Shown here piece by piece: positions 8,363-16,431 of a stretch of DNA of 64,000 nucleotides. The DNA is taken from NCBI RefSeq assembly GCF_032917945.1, contig NZ_CP136624.1, positions 3,038,001 through 3,102,000 of the forward strand, written 5' to 3'. Numbering within the stretch: the first letter of the stretch is position 1; every line of letters begins with the position of its first letter. The position numbers and the translations under genes were made by a program. The notes beneath the pieces were generated by a model that was not told where the DNA came from, made no database searches, and worked only from the letters and a program-made list of their open reading frames with translations. The stretch is from Bradyrhizobium sp. sBnM-33. GTDB lineage: Bacteria > Pseudomonadota > Alphaproteobacteria > Rhizobiales > Xanthobacteraceae.

Positions 8363-8450
8363 GTAGCCCGGATGGAGCGCAGCGCAATTCGGGACAGGTC
8401 GCGCTGTGGTGAGATCGCCCCCGGATTTCGCTGCGCTCCATCCGGGCTAC
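8363..8450. repeat. Palindromic intergenic repeat
   Basis: Inverted arms gtagcccggatggagcgcag (from 8363) and gctgcgctccatccgggctac (to 8450) enclose about 45 bp. The ends match those of the element at 7071-7146. It lies between the convergent glyoxalase-fold gene and the small cysteine-rich gene. Confidence 0.85.
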
Positions 8451-8480
8451 TCTAGGCGTTATGCCGCCGCATTGCGCGCC

Positions 8481-8771
8481 CTAATTCAGCGTCAGCCACA
8501 CCAGGTTGCAGTCGGTGTGGCAGGTGTTGCAGCGCGCCGGCTGATTAAACGTGTTGGCGAGCTGCCATTCCTGCGCTTCGTTGCTCCACTGCGCGGTGGC
8601 GTGGCAGATGATGTCGTCGGAACCGCAGGCGTCGCACACCGGCGTCGAACGGGCAGCGCGATTCACCACCTTGCGCTCGATCGGCTGCGGCCGGTCGTGG
8701 GTGATCCGGTCTTGACTGACCCGGTCTTGGGCGATTTCGAACGGGTTTATCAGCTTGGCGAGTCGCAACAT
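8481..8771 (-). CDS. Small cysteine-rich (putative zinc-binding) protein
   Basis: A 96-residue protein if started at the ATG at 8771, where AAAGGA lies just upstream; a longer frame runs to 8930. The C-terminal half carries two pairs, CDACGSDD and CNTCHTDC, about 35 residues apart, with a Trp-rich stretch (QWSNEAQEWQLANTF) between. That spacing suggests one zinc site. The ending CNLVWLTLN is compact with no tail. I do not recognise the family and assign no function. Confidence 0.65.
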   Translation of the reverse strand: MLRLAKLINPFEIAQDRVSQDRITHDRPQPIERKVVNRAARSTPVCDACGSDDIICHATAQWSNEAQEWQLANTFNQPARCNTCHTDCNLVWLTLN

Positions 8772-8994
8772 CGTCCTTTGCATCCATCTGCGAGTTCTGG
8801 GAATCGCTACCTTCAAACTAGCGAATCGGCATGGCCGTTCCATCGCAAAATTACGGAATACCCACGTTTTAAATGTGATCGTCACCAGCGGGACACAGAA
8901 GCGGCTTTCCGGTGAGAGAAAGCGGTCCATTGATGCATCGCACTGTGCAAATGACGCAGAGACCTGCGGAAAAGATCAACCTACACGCGCACGC

Positions 8995-9022
8995 AAAACG
9001 GCCCGGCATCGATGCCGGGCCG
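8995..9022 (-). terminator. Rho-independent terminator
   Basis: The stem GCCCGGCATC/GATGCCGGGC (9001-9020, extended by a CG pair on each side) is followed on the minus strand by a TTTT run (8998-8995). It lies 13 bp beyond the stop of the small exported protein gene and would end its transcript. Confidence 0.8.
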
Positions 9023-9035
9023 CGCTGTTGGAGAA

Positions 9036-9284
9036 TTAGTACTTCTTCTTCGCAGCCGATCCGGTTGTCGTCTGCTGGCCGGGCGCGCTTTCCGAGTGGC
9101 CCTTCGCCGTCTTTTTCTGATGTCCCGGTGCGTATTCCGACGCGCCCGGCGCGGTCGAAGTCTTGCTCTTCTGCATCTTCTGTCCCGGGGCGTACTCGGA
9201 GGAGCCCTTGGATTTCGTGGTGCCCTGCGCAAACGCCGCGGTCGTCAGCAGCACGGTCGAAACGGTAATGAAAGTCTTCAGCAT
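9036..9284 (-). CDS. Small exported protein with SEYAPG repeats
   Basis: An 82-residue protein with a clear signal peptide (MLKTFITVSTVLLTTAAFAQ). The mature part is Lys/Ser/Thr-rich and repeats a short unit three times: SSEYAPGQK, ASEYAPGHQ and HSESAPGQQ, then a basic AKKKY end. ATG at 9284 is chosen for the signal peptide and for AGGAGAG upstream. Such short repeat proteins are known as hypothetical proteins in rhizobia. The unit looks like a binding or processing repeat, but no function is established here. Confidence 0.8.
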   Translation of the reverse strand: MLKTFITVSTVLLTTAAFAQGTTKSKGSSEYAPGQKMQKSKTSTAPGASEYAPGHQKKTAKGHSESAPGQQTTTGSAAKKKY

Positions 9285-9546
9285 TGGCGGTCTCTCCTGT
9301 TGCAGGAAACCAAGCAACGTCTCGCTCGCGGTGGTGTTCCACTTTTTCCCGCTCACGGCTGACGCGCAATGCTGATGAACAAACCTTCATCTTCCGCGTA
9401 AACACATGATCCCGCATCCTTGCACAGGAGACCGCGGGTGCCAGCCAGCACCCGGCCTTCCCTGCGCCCCTGAATTCGGGGCGAAGAATTCAAGCACAAC
9501 TCGGGCGCTATCCACGTCGCGAGACGGCGAAGTCATGTTCAGTGTA
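9285..9546. other. Intergenic region, promoter side of the small exported protein
   Basis: About 260 bp without a supportable gene. It must hold the promoter of the exported-protein gene (its start codon is at 9284). An imperfect inverted repeat, gaattcggggcgaagaattc, occurs at about 9472-9491. I see no conserved operator. From 9547 onward the sequence belongs to a palindromic repeat. Confidence 0.5.
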
Positions 9547-9666
9547 GTCACCCGCCTTGTGGGCAATTGCGCACTGGAGCGGGTGACCCAGTATTCCAGA
9601 GACGCCAGTGATTGAATCGAGAAGCCGCGGCGTACTGGATCGCCCGGTCAAGCCGGGCGACGACAA
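9547..9666. repeat. Palindromic intergenic repeat with CCAGTATTCCAGAGACGCC core
   Basis: A perfect 9-bp inverted pair, GTCACCCGC (9547-9555) and GCGGGTGAC (9579-9587), is followed by the core cagtattccagagacgccag, the gaagccgcggcgtactggat segment and a CGCCCGG...CCGGGCG hairpin. The gtactggat segment and overall plan resemble the element at 56966-57067. It lies beyond the 3' end of the regulator gene. Confidence 0.75.
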
Positions 9667-9685
9667 GCGGAGGGCGATCGCACCC

Positions 9686-11131
9686 TCACAACTCCCGCGC
9701 ATTCGAAAACGCGAACGACGACACCCGCCGCGTGTTCTCGTCCAGAATCAGCGTCCGCGTGATTGGTGGCTCGGCGCGCTGGCTGCAGTTTTCGCGTTCG
9801 CAGAGCCGGCAGTTGACGCCGATCGGCGTGCCCTCGGCCTTCTCCAGGTCCATCCCGGCGGCATAGACGAGTTTCGACGCATGGCGGATTTCGCAGCCCA
9901 GACCGATCGCAAAGCGCGGCTGCGGCTGCGGATGCGGGGCGATCGGCCGGCGCACCATCTGCGCGATCGAGAAGTAGCGCGTGCCGTCGGGAAGTTCGAT
10001 GACCTGCTTGAGCAGGCGATCCGGTGTGTCGAAGGTCGAATGCACGTTCCAGAGCGGACAGGTGCCGCCGAATTTCGAGAACGGAAACGTGCCGGAGGAA
10101 AACCGCTTGGAGACGTTGCCGGCATTGTCGACGCGGAGCAGAAAGAACGGCACGCCGCGTGCGTTCGGGCGCTGCAGTGTGGTGAGGCGGTGGCAGACCT
10201 GCTCGAAGCCGGCGTTGAAACGCTGCGCCAGCACATGGACGTCGTAGTTCAGGTTTTCCGCCGCGCTGTGGAATGGCTGATAGGGCATCATGACGGCGGC
10301 GGCGAAGTAATTCGCCAGTGTAATCCGGTAGAGCCGCCGCGGCGTGTCGTCGAGCGGGCCGGCGCGGTTGACGATGGCGTCGATGGACGCGCTGCATTCG
10401 GCGAGGCCAATTTGCAGCGCGAGCTGAAAGGCGCGGCCCGAGCCGTCGACCAGTTCGGAGATCAGAAGCTGGCGCCGATGGCGGTCGAACCGCCGCAGCG
10501 TCTCGCGCATCACGTCAACAGGCATGATGCGGGTGACGATCGAATGCTTTTCGCGCAAGCGCGCCGCGAGCGCAGCAAACAATTCTTCGGCGGAGGCGTG
10601 GAGTTCGTCGCGCAAATTTTCCGCAGCCTGTTCCAGCTCCGGAAAATAATTGCGGTTGGCTTCGATCAGATCGCGCACGCGCTCGATCGGGTTGGCCTCG
10701 AAGCGGGCGCCTTCATCGCGGTCGGCCATCTGCGCCGCCACGAGCGTCTCGCCGCGGCGGGCCTCGGTATAGGCGGCGTAGAGGCGCTGCAGCGAATGGG
10801 TCACGCCCGGGCAGAGTTCGGCGAGGTCGCGCAGTTCCTGCTTCGGCAGGTCGATCTGGCGGAACAGCGGATCGGAAAAAATCTCGTTCAGTTCGGCAAA
10901 GAAGCGGTCCTCGTCGGCGGTGGCGAGATCGCGCAAATCGAGGTCATAGGTCTCGGCCAGCCGCAACAGGATCTGCGCCGTCACCGGGCGCTGGTTCCGC
11001 TCAATCAGGTTGATGTAGCTCGGCGAAATCCCGAGCCCTTCCGCGATCTGGGTCTGCGACAGCCCAAGCTGCTGGCGGATCCGCCGGAAGCGGGGGCCGA
11101 CGAAGAGCTTCTTTCCGGTATCAGCGGCCAT
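9686..11131 (-). CDS. ScfR/RamB-family transcriptional regulator (XRE HTH plus acyl-CoA-type sensor)
   Basis: A 481-residue regulator. An XRE helix-turn-helix occupies about residues 10-65 (LSQTQIAEGLGISPSYINLI). A long middle region with the IrrE-like domain follows, then a C-terminal domain with GVNCRLCERENCSQRA, the cysteine cluster seen in short-chain-fatty-acid regulators. RamB of Corynebacterium, from the same family, controls glyoxylate-cycle genes. Here the gene is divergent from isocitrate lyase, which supports a direct role in acetate or acyl-CoA control. ATG at 11131 is preferred over an upstream TTG because AGGAAC precedes it. Confidence 0.88.
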   Translation of the reverse strand: MAADTGKKLFVGPRFRRIRQQLGLSQTQIAEGLGISPSYINLIERNQRPVTAQILLRLAETYDLDLRDLATADEDRFFAELNEIFSDPLFRQIDLPKQELRDLAELCPGVTHSLQRLYAAYTEARRGETLVAAQMADRDEGARFEANPIERVRDLIEANRNYFPELEQAAENLRDELHASAEELFAALAARLREKHSIVTRIMPVDVMRETLRRFDRHRRQLLISELVDGSGRAFQLALQIGLAECSASIDAIVNRAGPLDDTPRRLYRITLANYFAAAVMMPYQPFHSAAENLNYDVHVLAQRFNAGFEQVCHRLTTLQRPNARGVPFFLLRVDNAGNVSKRFSSGTFPFSKFGGTCPLWNVHSTFDTPDRLLKQVIELPDGTRYFSIAQMVRRPIAPHPQPQPRFAIGLGCEIRHASKLVYAAGMDLEKAEGTPIGVNCRLCERENCSQRAEPPITRTLILDENTRRVSSFAFSNAREL

Positions 11132-11151
11132 GGCAGAGTTCCTGACCCAAC

Positions 11152-11201
11152 TTTGTGACAAAATTTACAACATGACATATGTGACAAGTTCATATGTTAC
11201 A
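11152..11201. promoter_or_regulatory. Candidate operators between the ScfR/RamB regulator and isocitrate lyase
   Basis: Three related elements cluster just upstream of the regulator gene: the TTTGTGACAAA palindrome (11152-11162), CATATGTGACA (11176-11186) and CATATGTTACA (11191-11201). The last two are direct repeats 15 bp apart. All share a TGTKACA core. The remaining about 150 bp up to the aceA start contain no further copy that I can see. A role as binding sites of the adjacent regulator is inference. Confidence 0.55.
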
Positions 11202-11352
11202 TGACATCACCAATAAAAAACAAGACATCTATACGAATTTCTCTTTCTCGCGTTTAGCTCTTGCCACGCATTTCGCAATGCACTGTCAAGAATGTCGATA
11301 GAGAAGTAGCAGATAGCGCTGCAGCTTTGTCGTCACCGAAAGGATCACGCAG

Positions 11353-12990
11353 ATGAACTACCAGCCACGTGGGATCAGCGACCGGGCTATCCAGGGACCG
11401 GCTTCCTATCTGAGCGAGATTGAAGCTGCCGAGGCGCTCCTCAAGACCAAGCCGACCTGGAACGGCGTCACCGCCGAAGCCGTGGCGCGCATGCGTCTGC
11501 AGAACCGCTTCAAGACCGGCCTGGACATCGCCCGGTACACCGCGGCGCTGATGCGCAGCGATATGGCTGCCTATGACGCCGATCCCACCAAATACACCCA
11601 GTCGCTCGGTTGCTGGCACGGCTTCATCGCGCAGCAGAAGCTGATTTCGGTCAAGAAGCATTTCGGTACGACCGATCGCCGCTATCTGTATCTCTCCGGC
11701 TGGATGATCGCCGCGCTTCGCTCCGAATTCGGGCCGCTTCCTGATCAGTCGATGCACGAGAAGACCTCGGTGCCGGCGCTGATCGAAGAGCTCTACACCT
11801 TCCTCCGTCAGGCGGACTCCCGTGAGCTCAACGATATCTTCCGCGCCCTCGACGCCGCCCACAAGGCAGGCGACCAGGCGAAGGAAAAGGCATTGATCGA
11901 AAAGATCGACAACTTCCAGACGCATGTCGTGCCCGTCATCGCCGACATCGACGCTGGTTTTGGTAATGCGGAGGCGACCTATCTGCTCGCAAAGAAGATG
12001 ATTGAAGCAGGTGCGTGCGCTCTGCAGATCGAAAATCAGGTCTCCGACGAAAAGCAGTGCGGTCACCAGGACGGCAAGGTGACTGTGCCGCACGAGGTGT
12101 TCCTGGCGAAGATCCGGGCCTGCCGCCATGCCTTCCTCGAGCTGGGCGTCGAAGACGGCATCATCGTGACGCGCACCGACTCGCTGGGTGCCGGTCTCAC
12201 GCAGCAAATCGCTGTGAGCCACAAGCCCGGCGACATCGGCGATCAGTACAACAGCTTCCTGGATTGCGAGGACGTGACAGCCGCCAACGCCAGGAATGGC
12301 GATGTCATCATCAACCGCAACGGCAAGATGATGCGTCCCAAGCGGCTTGCCAGCAACCTCTATCAGTTCCGTGCCGGCACTGGCGAAGATCGCTGCGTGC
12401 TCGACTGCATCACCTCGCTGCAGAACGGTGCCGACCTGCTGTGGATCGAGACCGAGAAGCCGCACATCGAGCAGATCGCCAAGATGGTTGACCGCATTCG
12501 CGAGGTGGTTCCGAACGCGAAGCTGGCCTACAACAACTCGCCGTCGTTCAACTGGACGCTCCACTTCCGTTGGCAGGTGTACGACGCGATGAAGGAAGCC
12601 GGCAAGGACGTCAGCAAGTACAATCGAGCCGACCTGATGAAGCCGGAATACGACGATACGCCGCTGGCCATCGAAGCCGATGAGCGCATCCGCACCTTCC
12701 AGGCCGATTCGGCAAAGCGTGCCGGCATCTTCCACCACCTGATCACGTTGCCGACCTATCACACGGCAGCTCTGTCGACTGACAATCTTGCGAGGGAGTA
12801 CTTCGGCGAGCAGGGCATGCTGGGCTATGTGAAGAATGTTCAGCGCCAGGAGATCCGTCAGGGTATCGCCTGCGTCAAGCATCAGAACATGGCCGGCTCC
12901 GATATCGGCGACGATCACAAGGAGTATTTCGCCGGTGAAGCCGCTCTGAAGGCGGGCGGCGTCCACAACACGATGAACCAGTTCGGCTAA
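11353..12990 (+). CDS. aceA: Isocitrate lyase
   Basis: A 545-residue enzyme that splits isocitrate into glyoxylate and succinate, the first step of the glyoxylate shunt used on acetate and fatty acids. It is the long form of the family, with an inserted region relative to the E. coli enzyme. The active-site loop reads DEKQCGHQDG, with the catalytic cysteine at residue 236 (KQCGH rather than KKCGH). PVIADIDAGFGN and LAYNNSPSFNW match substrate and magnesium-binding segments. AAAGGA precedes the ATG. The divergent ScfR/RamB-type regulator is the obvious candidate controller. Confidence 0.97.
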   Translation: MNYQPRGISDRAIQGPASYLSEIEAAEALLKTKPTWNGVTAEAVARMRLQNRFKTGLDIARYTAALMRSDMAAYDADPTKYTQSLGCWHGFIAQQKLISVKKHFGTTDRRYLYLSGWMIAALRSEFGPLPDQSMHEKTSVPALIEELYTFLRQADSRELNDIFRALDAAHKAGDQAKEKALIEKIDNFQTHVVPVIADIDAGFGNAEATYLLAKKMIEAGACALQIENQVSDEKQCGHQDGKVTVPHEVFLAKIRACRHAFLELGVEDGIIVTRTDSLGAGLTQQIAVSHKPGDIGDQYNSFLDCEDVTAANARNGDVIINRNGKMMRPKRLASNLYQFRAGTGEDRCVLDCITSLQNGADLLWIETEKPHIEQIAKMVDRIREVVPNAKLAYNNSPSFNWTLHFRWQVYDAMKEAGKDVSKYNRADLMKPEYDDTPLAIEADERIRTFQADSAKRAGIFHHLITLPTYHTAALSTDNLAREYFGEQGMLGYVKNVQRQEIRQGIACVKHQNMAGSDIGDDHKEYFAGEAALKAGGVHNTMNQFG

Positions 12991-13063
12991 CGGTGGAATT
13001 GATCAGTCTGGGGTCTGGTCGGATGCCAGACTGGTCGCGCTACTCGGACAACAGGAGACGACA

Positions 13064-13273
13064 ATGACCAAAGGCAGCAATTTCTGGGTGATCGGCGGCG
13101 AGTTCGGCTCGATGAACTTCCACAAGCTCGTCGAAGGCTCGGCCCAGGTCAGAGGCCCGTTCAAGACCCGCAAGGAAGCCGAAGAGTGCTGGAAGGAGGT
13201 CTCGGAAGAGAGCCGCCATAAAGCCGGGGTACGCTTCTCGATCGTCGAAGAGCCCTCGCGCGTCTCGGCCTGA
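13064..13273 (+). CDS. DUF4170 family protein
   Basis: A 69-residue basic protein whose whole length fits DUF4170: FWVIGGEFGS near the N-terminus, then VRGPFKTRKEAEECWKEVSE, then VRFSIVEEP. These small alphaproteobacterial proteins have no established function. AGGAGA lies 7 bp before the ATG. It follows aceA by 73 bp on the same strand and ends before a strong terminator, so co-transcription with aceA is possible. Confidence 0.85.
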   Translation: MTKGSNFWVIGGEFGSMNFHKLVEGSAQVRGPFKTRKEAEECWKEVSEESRHKAGVRFSIVEEPSRVSA

Positions 13274-13315
13274 CCGGCTGCTGCCGAATTATCAGAAGAA
13301 ACGTCCAAGGACAGG

Positions 13316-13356
13316 CGGCCCCATCCGGAACCCCGGGTGGGGCCGTTTGCGGTTTT
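13316..13356 (+). terminator. Rho-independent terminator
   Basis: The stem CGGCCCCATCC (13316-13326) pairs with GGGTGGGGCCG (13335-13345; one G-T pair) and is followed by tttgcggtttt. It lies 43 bp after the DUF4170 stop and would end the aceA-DUF4170 transcript. Confidence 0.75.
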
Positions 13357-13585
13357 GAGGATAGCCTTTTCTTCACCCTCTCCCGCTCGCGGGGCCGGCG
13401 TAGGCGGCCTGCGGCCGCGGTCCTTGAAGAAAAACGCCGATGCAGAGCATCGGCTACGGTGGGGGTGCCGCCACGGGGGATAAAGCTGGAAGCATAACTC
13501 ATTGAAAACAAACAACCATTGCGCCAGGCATGGTTACTGCTAGGTTAAGCTCAGGCTAACCCCTGCAGGATAAAGGCGGCTACCG
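13357..13585. other. Intergenic region before a membrane-anchored protein gene
   Basis: With the terminator this makes a gap of about 310 bp. It contains a hairpin-forming stretch, gccgatgcagagcatcggc (about 13438-13456), and a GC-rich ggcggcctgcggccgc segment that looks like a decayed repeat. An AT-richer stretch at 13495-13550 probably holds the promoter of the next gene. No frame here looks coding. Confidence 0.5.
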
Positions 13586-14140
13586 ATGTCAAACGCGCAA
13601 AATACCGGCAACGAAGCCCGCGACATGCGACCGACCCGGCTGCGCGATGCGCTCCGCCAGGCGCGGATCGAGGCTGCCGATCGGACCGGCGTCGTGGTCG
13701 AACTGCGCGATGCCGAGGTCGCGCGGCTCGAGATACTGAACGAGGCGCTCGATCCGCTGTTCGCAGAGGTGCCCGAGCAGGTCGATCTGTTCGATCGCGG
13801 TGTCAGCCAGGGCGAAACGCCGCGGCTGTGGATCGACGTGGTGGCGCATATCGTGATGGGACGCGACAAGCGCATGTACCGCTTCGTGCAGGATACGCGC
13901 TTCGGCCGCATCGTGCTTGCGGAGTCGCATGACGTACCCGTCATCGTCGATGCCGTCACCGGCTATGTCGCGCGCCGCATGATCGAGCGCGAGCATGCGA
14001 TGGTGGCAATGCCCGTGGCCGAGCCTGTTGTGGAAAAGAAACCGCGCCGTCGCGGCCTGGGCATGTTCGTGCTCGGCTTCGCACTGGGCGCGGTGGCGCT
14101 GTTCGGATTGGCGCTGTATGCGAGCTTGAGCAATATGTAG
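13586..14140 (+). CDS. Conserved hypothetical protein with C-terminal membrane anchor
   Basis: A 184-residue protein. The cytoplasmic part includes a repeated VELRDAEVARLEILNEALDP-like helix, an acidic VPEQVDLFDRG segment and a domain with LWIDVVAHIVMGRDKRMYRF. After a basic KKPRRRG stretch comes a single transmembrane helix (MFVLGFALGAVALFGLALYA), so it is a tail-anchored inner-membrane protein. AAAGG precedes the ATG. I do not recognise the family. The next gene, 32 bp away on the same strand, also encodes a membrane-anchored protein and may be a partner. Confidence 0.75.
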   Translation: MSNAQNTGNEARDMRPTRLRDALRQARIEAADRTGVVVELRDAEVARLEILNEALDPLFAEVPEQVDLFDRGVSQGETPRLWIDVVAHIVMGRDKRMYRFVQDTRFGRIVLAESHDVPVIVDAVTGYVARRMIEREHAMVAMPVAEPVVEKKPRRRGLGMFVLGFALGAVALFGLALYASLSNM

Positions 14141-14172
14141 CCAGAGCCGGCGGTCGGGCATTCGGGGGCATT

Positions 14173-14862
14173 GTGGCGTCATCCATACCGCTGATCGCGC
14201 TGCTTGCCGCAGCGCTGTTCGGAACGTCCTATCTGTACGGCAAGTGGCGTACGCTGCGCCGCGCCGAATTCATCCGCACCTTTCGGTGGCCGCGCGGGCT
14301 GCTCGAACGGCTCGAGAAGCATCATCCCGGTTTTCAGCGCAAGGACAGCGCGCTGGTATCGCGGGGCTTGCGGCAGTTTTTTCTCGCCTATCTCATGAGC
14401 GGCAAGCGCTACGTCTCGATGCCCTCGCAGGTCGCCGACGATCTCTGGCACGAATTCATTCTGTACACGCGCGAGTACGACACGTTCTGCCGGCGCGCCT
14501 TCGGCGGTTTCCTCCACCACACGCCCGCCGTCGTGCTCAGCGAGCACCGCAAGAGCAACGAAGGCCTCCGCCGCGTCTGGTGGTATTGCTGCAAATACGA
14601 GAATATCGATCCGGTTCGTCCGACGCGCCTGCCGCTCTTGTTTGCGCTCGACAGCAAGCTCAACATCGCCAACGGCTTCGTCTACCACCCCGACTGCGAA
14701 GAGCTGCGCAAGAACGGCAGCGGCGCTGCGTATTGCGGCGGCGATTTCGCCGATGGCTCGATCGATGGTGCTACGGACGGGTTTGGCGACGCCGGCAGCG
14801 ACGCAAGTGGTGATGGCGGCGGTGGTGGCGACGGGGGCGGTGGCTGCGGCGGCGGGGATTGA
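14173..14862 (+). CDS. Glycine-rich-domain protein with N-terminal membrane anchor
   Basis: A 229-residue protein starting at GTG. One N-terminal transmembrane helix (SIPLIALLAAALFGTSYLYG) is followed by a domain with MPSQVADDLWHEFILYTREY and FCRRAFGGFLHHTP. This DxxWHxFIL...Y..FC pattern is the core of the glycine-rich domain family known from plants and bacteria. The last 45 residues are a Gly/Asp/Ser-rich tail ending GGGGCGGGD. The function is unknown. The tail is probably disordered or involved in packing or secretion. Confidence 0.75.
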   Translation: MASSIPLIALLAAALFGTSYLYGKWRTLRRAEFIRTFRWPRGLLERLEKHHPGFQRKDSALVSRGLRQFFLAYLMSGKRYVSMPSQVADDLWHEFILYTREYDTFCRRAFGGFLHHTPAVVLSEHRKSNEGLRRVWWYCCKYENIDPVRPTRLPLLFALDSKLNIANGFVYHPDCEELRKNGSGAAYCGGDFADGSIDGATDGFGDAGSDASGDGGGGGDGGGGCGGGD

Positions 14863-14894
14863 GAAATTCGCCCAGTTGCAGGCGTGAGGAAACG

Positions 14895-15785
14895 CTAGAG
14901 CAGCGTCGCCTGCTTGATTTGTTTGACACGGAAGTCGGCATCGACGGCGCGCACGGTCTGCACGCAGCGCCATTTGCCGCCGTCGCGCGTGATCGAAAAC
15001 AAATTGTAGGCCGCGGCCGGATAATGCCGGTGCGCCAGCGCCGATGCCGAGGGCACGCCAACCGCGGGGATCTGGTGGCCGGCGCCTTCAAGCCACATCG
15101 TCGAATGGATGTGGTCATGGCCGTGCAGCACCAGTTCCGCGCCGCGCCGCTTCAGCACGGCGCGAAGCGCCTTCGAGTCGGTCAGCCGCTTCATCCGCGA
15201 AGTCGATTCCAGGGGGTGATGGACCAGCAGCACCCGGAACGCCTCGTCCGGTCGCAACTGGGCAAGCTGGCGGTCGAGCGCATCGAGCTGCGCGCGGCCG
15301 AGCCGGCCGGTTGCCATCAATGGCAGCGTCGGCACCGCTGAGGAGACCCCGATCAGCACCAGCGGACCGCGGCGGCGCACGAATGGAAACGACGCGCCGT
15401 CCGTCGCGGCATCGCCGCGCAGATATTGCTCGAACGCGCCGGTGAAATGATGCCGCGTCGCCCACACATAGGCGTCGTGATTGCCGGGAACAACCGTGAC
15501 CTGCTGTGGCGTCCCGACGCTTTCGAGCCAGGCCTGGGCCGGAGTGAATTCCGCCTCAAGCGCCAGGTTGACGAGATCGCCGGTCACCGCGATGTGGTCC
15601 GGCCGCTGCGCCTGCATATCGGCAACCAGTGCGTCCAGCACCTCGCGACGGTGATATTTATGGCGGTTGCGGGTCCAGTTGAAGTAGCCGAGCGCACGTT
15701 TCCCCGCGAGATCGCGCAGCCGCGCCGCGGGCAGCGGCGGCAGATGCGGGTCCGACAGATGCGCCAGCGTGAAGATAGCGGTCAT
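14895..15785 (-). CDS. Calcineurin-type metallophosphoesterase
   Basis: A 296-residue enzyme with the complete dimetal phosphoesterase motif set: LSDPHL (D-x-H), VTGDLVN, VPGNHDAY, LLVHHP and LHGHDH. It resembles the CpdA/YfcE-like branch that hydrolyses phosphodiesters such as cAMP, but the substrate cannot be decided. GGCGGAG precedes the ATG. It is convergent with the glycine-rich protein gene and divergent from the Nudix gene. Confidence 0.9.
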   Translation of the reverse strand: MTAIFTLAHLSDPHLPPLPAARLRDLAGKRALGYFNWTRNRHKYHRREVLDALVADMQAQRPDHIAVTGDLVNLALEAEFTPAQAWLESVGTPQQVTVVPGNHDAYVWATRHHFTGAFEQYLRGDAATDGASFPFVRRRGPLVLIGVSSAVPTLPLMATGRLGRAQLDALDRQLAQLRPDEAFRVLLVHHPLESTSRMKRLTDSKALRAVLKRRGAELVLHGHDHIHSTMWLEGAGHQIPAVGVPSASALAHRHYPAAAYNLFSITRDGGKWRCVQTVRAVDADFRVKQIKQATLL

Positions 15786-15880
15786 TCGCGCTCCGCCGCA
15801 TTCTCTGTGATATAGAGCCGTCGCACCATCATGTCGGCGATATAAGGATCAAACGTGATAGCTGTCCATCCGAGGTTTGC

Positions 15881-16369
15881 GTGACGGCGCTGCAGCACTT
15901 GCGAAAACGTCTGGAGCCGCAATTGCGGCAGGCCTTTCACCTCTATTGGCGGATGGCCCGCGGCATGACGCTGGGAGTTCGCGGCGTCGTGCTCGATGGC
16001 GACGACAGGGTGTTTCTGGTCAGGCACAGCTATGTCGCGGGCTGGCACCTGCCAGGCGGTGGGGTGGAGGTCGGCGAAACCTTTCTCGAAGCCTTGCGAA
16101 GGGAGCTGTTGGAAGAGGGGCGGATCGAATTGACCGGAGAGCCGGTCCTGCACGGCCTGTTCTTCAACGGCCACGTTTCCCGCCGCGACCATGTCGCGGT
16201 CTACGTCGTCAGGCAGTTCCGGCAGGACCGCCTGCCGCAGCCCAACCACGAGATTGTCGAGTGCGGGTTCTACGCGGCAGGGGCGCTGCCGGCGGAGACG
16301 ACCAGGGGCACGCGGCTCCGGATCGCCGAAGTGCTCGACGGCGCCGCGCGGACCGCGACCTGGCGCTAG
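15881..16369 (+). CDS. Nudix hydrolase
   Basis: A 162-residue Nudix protein. The box begins GGGVEVGETFLEAL and continues RRELLEEGRIEL. The final glycine is one position early relative to RExxEExG, a variant common in this alphaproteobacterial group, so it is probably still active. The substrate class (NDP-sugar, dNTP or dinucleotide) is unresolved. Start GTG at 15881 has GAGG 5 bp upstream. The gene is followed by the GT-C-like membrane protein and may be part of the same sugar-related operon. Confidence 0.88.
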   Translation: MTALQHLRKRLEPQLRQAFHLYWRMARGMTLGVRGVVLDGDDRVFLVRHSYVAGWHLPGGGVEVGETFLEALRRELLEEGRIELTGEPVLHGLFFNGHVSRRDHVAVYVVRQFRQDRLPQPNHEIVECGFYAAGALPAETTRGTRLRIAEVLDGAARTATWR

Positions 16370-16431
16370 GGAGAGCTCGTGCTATTGACCCCTTCAGAGC
16401 ACCATCGAACGCCGCCGCCGACGGGACAAAG

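Noticed and set aside
9608..11158. 516-codon plus-strand frame across the ScfR/RamB regulator
   Set aside because: Antisense to a gene with a clear HTH and cysteine cluster; the translation lacks motifs.
11254..12966. 570-codon frame antisense to isocitrate lyase
   Set aside because: Complete overlap with aceA and no family motif; a codon-bias shadow.
15877..16431. Upstream extension of the GT-C-like membrane protein
   Set aside because: It is the +2 shadow of the Nudix gene; the hydrophobic N-terminus begins at ATG 16432.
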